Source of the DNA: Minisyncoccota bacterium
GTDB lineage: Bacteria > Patescibacteriota > Minisyncoccia > Phycocordibacterales > UBA2100
Assembly (NCBI GenBank): GCA_020058565.1
Contig: JAGVDT010000012.1
Coordinates: 1 to 15,398, forward strand
Direction: 5' to 3'
Length of the DNA stretch: 15,398 nt
Positions 12,602 through 15,398 of this stretch are shown here, piece after piece. Made by a program: the position numbers and the translations under genes. Position 1 is the first letter of the stretch. Every line of letters begins with the position of its first letter. Below the pieces are notes generated by a model. The model saw nothing but the letters and a program-made list of their open reading frames with translations. It ran no database searches and had not been told where the DNA came from.

Positions 12602-13212
12602 TAAAAGCAATTTTAGCGCTCGTTATGTTTATGGGTCCGATGCTCGGCGGACTCGTTTCGATGTGGTGGTTCAATAAATACGATATGCCGCGCTTCCTGG
12701 GCAATCCACAGGCATTCAGAACACAAATCTTGCCTGCCTCGCTCGGATTCATGCTCTTATTCATCGCGGGTTTTTTGCTCTATGTTCTCGCAAGTCAGGA
12801 AGCGGTGATGACACTTGGCGCTCCGGTCATGTGGGGCTGGGTGGTAGTAGCGATAGGTATTTTCGTGCCGTATTTCTTTTCGAAAAAAGGGCAACGCGAG
12901 TGGCAGTATGTCCCGCGTTGGGTCAAGTGGTATTCGCGAACACTTTTATATGGCGGTATGGTCCCGTTCGTAGTGGTGGGTGCAATCGCGATACATGCCG
13001 AGAATGCGTGGTTCAGCTTGGTAGCGGCTCTTCTTGTCGCCGGTATTGGAGCTTACATCCTAAAAAGGAAGAAATACGTAAGCGATACACATATTGATCC
13101 AGCAATCGTTAAAGCGATGCAGGTGCGTTGGGGGATGCAAATATGGCTTATGGGTGCGGCATTTTTACTCGCCCTCGGGCTACTCGTTGGTCATTGGCTA
13201 GGCTTCTTCTAA
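12598..13212 (+). CDS. Six-helix membrane protein, overlaps recombinase C tail
   Basis: A 204-residue integral membrane protein. The start at 12598 is set by the ATGA overlap with the gene before; the frame is open from 12484 but that region belongs to the upstream gene. Six hydrophobic segments are seen at about 3-22, 48-66, 77-95, 115-134, 137-155 and 182-202. Basic loops lie at 96-101 and 156-159. No transporter or enzyme motif was recognised. The last 15 bases overlap the end of recombinase C on the other strand. This could mean that element C inserted at the 3' end of this gene, as A and B did at tRNAs, and that the extreme C-terminus here was replaced or preserved by the insertion. Confidence 0.7.
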   Translation: MIKAILALVMFMGPMLGGLVSMWWFNKYDMPRFLGNPQAFRTQILPASLGFMLLFIAGFLLYVLASQEAVMTLGAPVMWGWVVVAIGIFVPYFFSKKGQREWQYVPRWVKWYSRTLLYGGMVPFVVVGAIAIHAENAWFSLVAALLVAGIGAYILKRKKYVSDTHIDPAIVKAMQVRWGMQIWLMGAAFLLALGLLVGHWLGFF

Positions 13213-14832
13213 GACAAAACCACTTGGGACCAGTTGAAATACCCTCTCCCATTGCAGTATCATGCCCTCAATGGTGTTCCATTCTAGGGACGCTAGGCTC
13301 ACATGATGGTTCAAATCGTCGCTCGACGATGATTTTAGCTTGAAAATTGGCGCTAATTCATGGGTTTGAAATCCCGGATATTTGTAGACTAGATTTTTGG
13401 GAAAAAACAAATTCCTCAAAACCCGCAGTTCTCCAGGCTCGAGCATTTGCCACACCGAAGGAAACTCTCGAATTATCCGAGTGCCAAATTCGACTGCAGA
13501 TTCGACAGCCGCATCAGGACTAAGCAGATCCTTTCTTGCAAACTCAAGTTCACTGCGTTCGGAACGAATCAGGTCGCTCTTACGAATGAATGTGAAATCG
13601 TCAATCAGTCCTTTCAGTTTGATATTGAGTAGTTCATCGGCTTCTTGCTCGAGCTTCTTCAATCTTGCATCAAATCTCCGTGAGCTGACAAAATTCTCTT
13701 GCGACTGTTTCTCGTATGTAACACGTATCGCTTCTTGTTGAGCTTCAAGCATATCGTCGTCAGGAGTTATTTTCACCAAGAAGTCAGTGAACTCATCTTC
13801 AAAGTCATGTTTGTGAACACCGCGCATGCCTGGATTACTGCACTGCTGTTTTCCAGAACAGCCGTAGTACGCATATCGTTTGTGATTCTTCCCGTTTGTT
13901 GTATTTCCACCGCTAATGCTCTTACCGCAATATCCGCAGAGAATTCCCCTGAGAGGAAATTGAGGGTTATCTCGATTCCTAGGGTGCTTGCTTCTTCTCC
14001 CTCCGTCCAGAATCCGTTGGACTTCATCAAAGATCTCTTCAGAGATAATCGGCTCATGTCTGCCCTTCACATTCACTCCGAATTTCTCAATGATGACTCG
14101 ACCACAATGAATGGGATTGCGCAGAATCTTGTACAGCAGCGTCTTAGATATTGTGCGTCCACGCGTGCTGCGCACATCACCTAGAGCGTGCACTTTCTTG
14201 AGCAAATTACTCAGAGAAATCGTTTCTCTGTAGTATTCCTCAAAGAGAAACTTCACGACTGGAGCCTGCTCGGGATTCTGAATGATTACCTTTTTCCTCA
14301 ACTCTGGCGCCTCAATGTTAGTGTATCCCCAAGGTGCTTTGACAGGCCAGTAGCCATCCCGAGCTTTATCTGTCATTCCTATGATTGTCCGTTGTGTGCG
14401 AACTTCATTATCGAATTGCGCCATGACCGCAGCCATACCTTCAAACGCATTCCCCGACGGAGTGTTTCCAATAGGTTCGGTCACAGATTTCAATTCGACT
14501 CCGCATTTGAGAAACATTTCACGGATTGCATAGTGGTCGGGCATGCTGCGTGCAAATCTGTCTAGTTTCCACACGACCAAATAACCAGTCTTACCTTTAT
14601 TCTTCAGACAATAATCCAGCATTATTTTCAATTCCTTCCTGTCCGCTGTCTTCGCTGACTCTCCTTCACCTCTGAAGATTCTGAGTACCTCCCAGTGCTC
14701 CTTCTCCGCATACTCCTTGGCAGCTCTTTCTTGGCTACTGAGGCTGTATCCTCGGACTTGGTCGTCCGAGGATACACGCACATAGATTATGCAAGTAGAC
14801 GGTCTCTCCTTCATTCTACTTTTGTTCTGCAT
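13198..14832 (-). CDS. Large serine recombinase C (integrase)
   Basis: A 544-residue large serine recombinase. The catalytic domain shows IIYVRVSSDDQ with Arg19 and Ser21, and WKLDRFARS (88-96) with the conserved arginines. Next come the recombinase domain (about 165-275, with ILRNPIHCGRV) and a zinc ribbon (C299, C302, C325, C331). A coiled coil (about 365-435) precedes a C-terminal tail. Start choice is open. ATG 14832 overlaps the upstream gene by 17 bases, while ATG 14814 (MKERPSTCIIYV) lies one base after its stop and puts the catalytic motif at the usual distance. Neither has a good ribosome-binding site, so coupling to the upstream gene is likely. The stop lies inside the 3' end of the membrane-protein gene on the plus strand. 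Confidence 0.92.
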   Translation of the reverse strand: MQNKSRMKERPSTCIIYVRVSSDDQVRGYSLSSQERAAKEYAEKEHWEVLRIFRGEGESAKTADRKELKIMLDYCLKNKGKTGYLVVWKLDRFARSMPDHYAIREMFLKCGVELKSVTEPIGNTPSGNAFEGMAAVMAQFDNEVRTQRTIIGMTDKARDGYWPVKAPWGYTNIEAPELRKKVIIQNPEQAPVVKFLFEEYYRETISLSNLLKKVHALGDVRSTRGRTISKTLLYKILRNPIHCGRVIIEKFGVNVKGRHEPIISEEIFDEVQRILDGGRRSKHPRNRDNPQFPLRGILCGYCGKSISGGNTTNGKNHKRYAYYGCSGKQQCSNPGMRGVHKHDFEDEFTDFLVKITPDDDMLEAQQEAIRVTYEKQSQENFVSSRRFDARLKKLEQEADELLNIKLKGLIDDFTFIRKSDLIRSERSELEFARKDLLSPDAAVESAVEFGTRIIREFPSVWQMLEPGELRVLRNLFFPKNLVYKYPGFQTHELAPIFKLKSSSSDDLNHHVSLASLEWNTIEGMILQWERVFQLVPSGFVLEEA

Positions 14833-15169
14833 GGTGATTACGTGACACTCCGTAATTCATGGCGAACACGATTTCCACTCCGAGAGCTTCGAATGCCCTC
14901 ATTTGCTGGAAGAAATGCTCTGGATACTTCGACAGAATCTTTGGTTGAACAACGATGAGGAATTCGATCTTCTTTTCCGCCGTTTTACAGTACTCCTTCA
15001 TATTGTGGAGTGCCGATGTCCGACTCCACGGCTTGTCCTTGAAAACTTTACGAACACGCAGACCCTTACGGTTTGCCAATTGCCGACACATACCCTCCTG
15101 CTCGACTAGTTCCCGTAATGCCATTTTGCTCACCCGATTAGTTTTGACGTAGACTATTGCGTTTTTCAT
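14816..15169 (-). CDS. Resolvase-fold protein lacking catalytic residues
   Basis: A 117-residue protein that lines up along its length with the catalytic domain of recombinase C, starting at AIVYVKTNRVSK, where an active enzyme has IIYVRVSSDDQ. Later stretches also match: KGLRVRKVFKDK, EFLIVVQPKILSK and FEALGVEIVFA. The catalytic Arg is Lys9 and the nucleophile Ser is Thr10 or Asn11. The LDRxxR motif has become QPKILSK, so strand cleavage is not expected. It has no DNA-binding or zinc-ribbon domain. It is complete, has a good promoter, and overlaps recombinase C, which argues against simple decay. A plausible role is as a partner or inhibitor of recombinase C tetramers; this is inference. Confidence 0.75.
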   Translation of the reverse strand: MKNAIVYVKTNRVSKMALRELVEQEGMCRQLANRKGLRVRKVFKDKPWSRTSALHNMKEYCKTAEKKIEFLIVVQPKILSKYPEHFFQQMRAFEALGVEIVFAMNYGVSRNHHAEQK

Positions 15170-15182
15170 AGTTTATTGCCTA

Positions 15183-15210
15183 ATTATTCCTCGTAATTCC
15201 TGACTCTCAA
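15183..15210 (-). promoter_or_regulatory. Promoter for the resolvase-like gene and recombinase C
   Basis: On the minus strand TTGAGA (15210-15205) and AATAAT (15188-15183) are 16 bp apart, each matching consensus at 5 of 6 positions. Transcription would start about 7 bases before the ATG at 15169, leaving a very short leader. Confidence 0.55.
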
Positions 15211-15271
15211 ACAACTTTTCTCAAACCGAGAATTGGTGAACTGGTAAAAACACCCGCTGAGCGTGTGCAGG

Positions 15272-15397
15272 CTACGGAGGCTGTTGCTCCCTTGGCTCCC
15301 CGTCGTTTCTCTCTGGAGAAACACGTTTGGAGCGATTAGCAGTGTTCCTTACCCAAGGCTTGAGCAAGGCTTCCCCAATTCTGAGCAAGATATCAAC
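15272..15397 (-). CDS. Possible gene end entering from the right edge (partial)
   Basis: The last 41 codons of an open frame on the minus strand, stopping at TAG 15272-15274. The first half reads like a helix (VDILLRIGEALLKPWVRNTA) and the end is polar (PERNDGEPREQQPP). A perfect 7-bp hairpin, GTTTCTC-TCTG-GAGAAAC, lies inside at 15305-15322. Too little is visible to name it, and the frame could be chance. If real it lies upstream of the resolvase-like gene in the same direction, about 60 bases before that gene's promoter. Confidence 0.3.
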   Translation of the reverse strand, partial: VDILLRIGEALLKPWVRNTANRSKRVSPERNDGEPREQQPP

Positions 15398-15398
15398 C

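Larger units (their letters stand above)
13198..15398 (-). mobile_element. Element C: recombinase end of a further integrated element (runs off the right edge)
   Basis: A degenerate resolvase gene and a large serine recombinase in one transcript end against a plus-strand membrane-protein gene. By analogy with elements A and B, the recombinase 3' end marks the attachment site, so the element would extend to the right beyond the window. No cargo or replication gene is visible in the part shown. Confidence 0.45.

Noticed and set aside
5132..13197. Repeated GGTCATTG at 5132-5139 (tRNA-Glu end) and 13189-13196, with GTCATTGG at 10368-10375, as attachment cores
   Set aside because: Eight-base matches are expected by chance over 15 kb and the flanks do not agree; not enough to set element ends.
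15211..15398. Plus-strand coding frame and a tRNA-like D-arm (GGTGAACTGGTAAAAACACC)
   Set aside because: The plus frame has no start codon, and the D-arm look-alike has no matching acceptor, anticodon or T-arm.
1..15398. CRISPR array or rRNA genes
   Set aside because: No regularly spaced direct repeats and no rRNA-like conserved stretches were seen.

Overview
The window looks like bacterial DNA dense with integrated mobile elements. Several signs point to a small-genome bacterium of the Patescibacteria/CPR (Parcubacteria-like) type. Both tRNA genes lack an encoded CCA. There are many short single-helix membrane-anchored proteins of unknown function, genes are packed with ATGA overlaps, and integrated elements each carry one large serine recombinase. 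TGA acts as a normal stop (Rep, recombinase B), so this is not one of the lineages that read UGA as glycine. The lineage is inferred; no ribosomal or marker gene is present.

Layout. (1) 1-900: two tiny paralogous one-helix membrane proteins, each followed by a near-identical GC-rich hairpin, then about 300 bp without a convincing gene but with perfect hairpins. (2) 934-1970: a membrane-anchored exported protein on the minus strand with an internal duplication and a leaderless-type promoter. That promoter sits against the remnant of an XRE-type repressor gene. (3) 2185-4809, element A: a small accessory protein, a HUH rolling-circle replication initiator and large serine recombinase A. Recombinase A reads straight through a tRNA-Ser(CGA) gene in antisense. 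(4) 4705-5136: a sliver of probable chromosome with tRNA-Ser, a possible 53-residue gene and tRNA-Glu(UUC). (5) 5099-9905, element B, all on the minus strand: a zinc-ribbon protein, a primase-polymerase/VirE-type helicase, an iteron-like repeat cluster, a 99-residue protein and large serine recombinase B. Recombinase B ends inside tRNA-Glu, with its stop codon overlapping the anticodon. (6) 9906-10176: a divergent intergenic region with hairpins, a promoter and a 14-bp palindrome. (7) 10177-13212: a small acidic protein, then a tight four-gene run of membrane or exported proteins, one with a peptidoglycan-binding-like segment. (8) 13198-15398, element C, minus strand: a resolvase-fold protein without the catalytic residues, overlapping large serine recombinase C, plus a possible gene entering from the right edge.

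Main themes. Two unrelated replicon types, one HUH rolling-circle and one PrimPol/VirE with iteron-like repeats, each have their own large serine recombinase. They have inserted on opposite sides of a 0.4-kb tRNA pair. The C-termini of both recombinases are written by the target tRNA genes. A third recombinase is paired with a catalytically degenerate recombinase paralog. These three arrangements are the best candidates for unusual biology here. The outer ends of the elements could not be located by eye.
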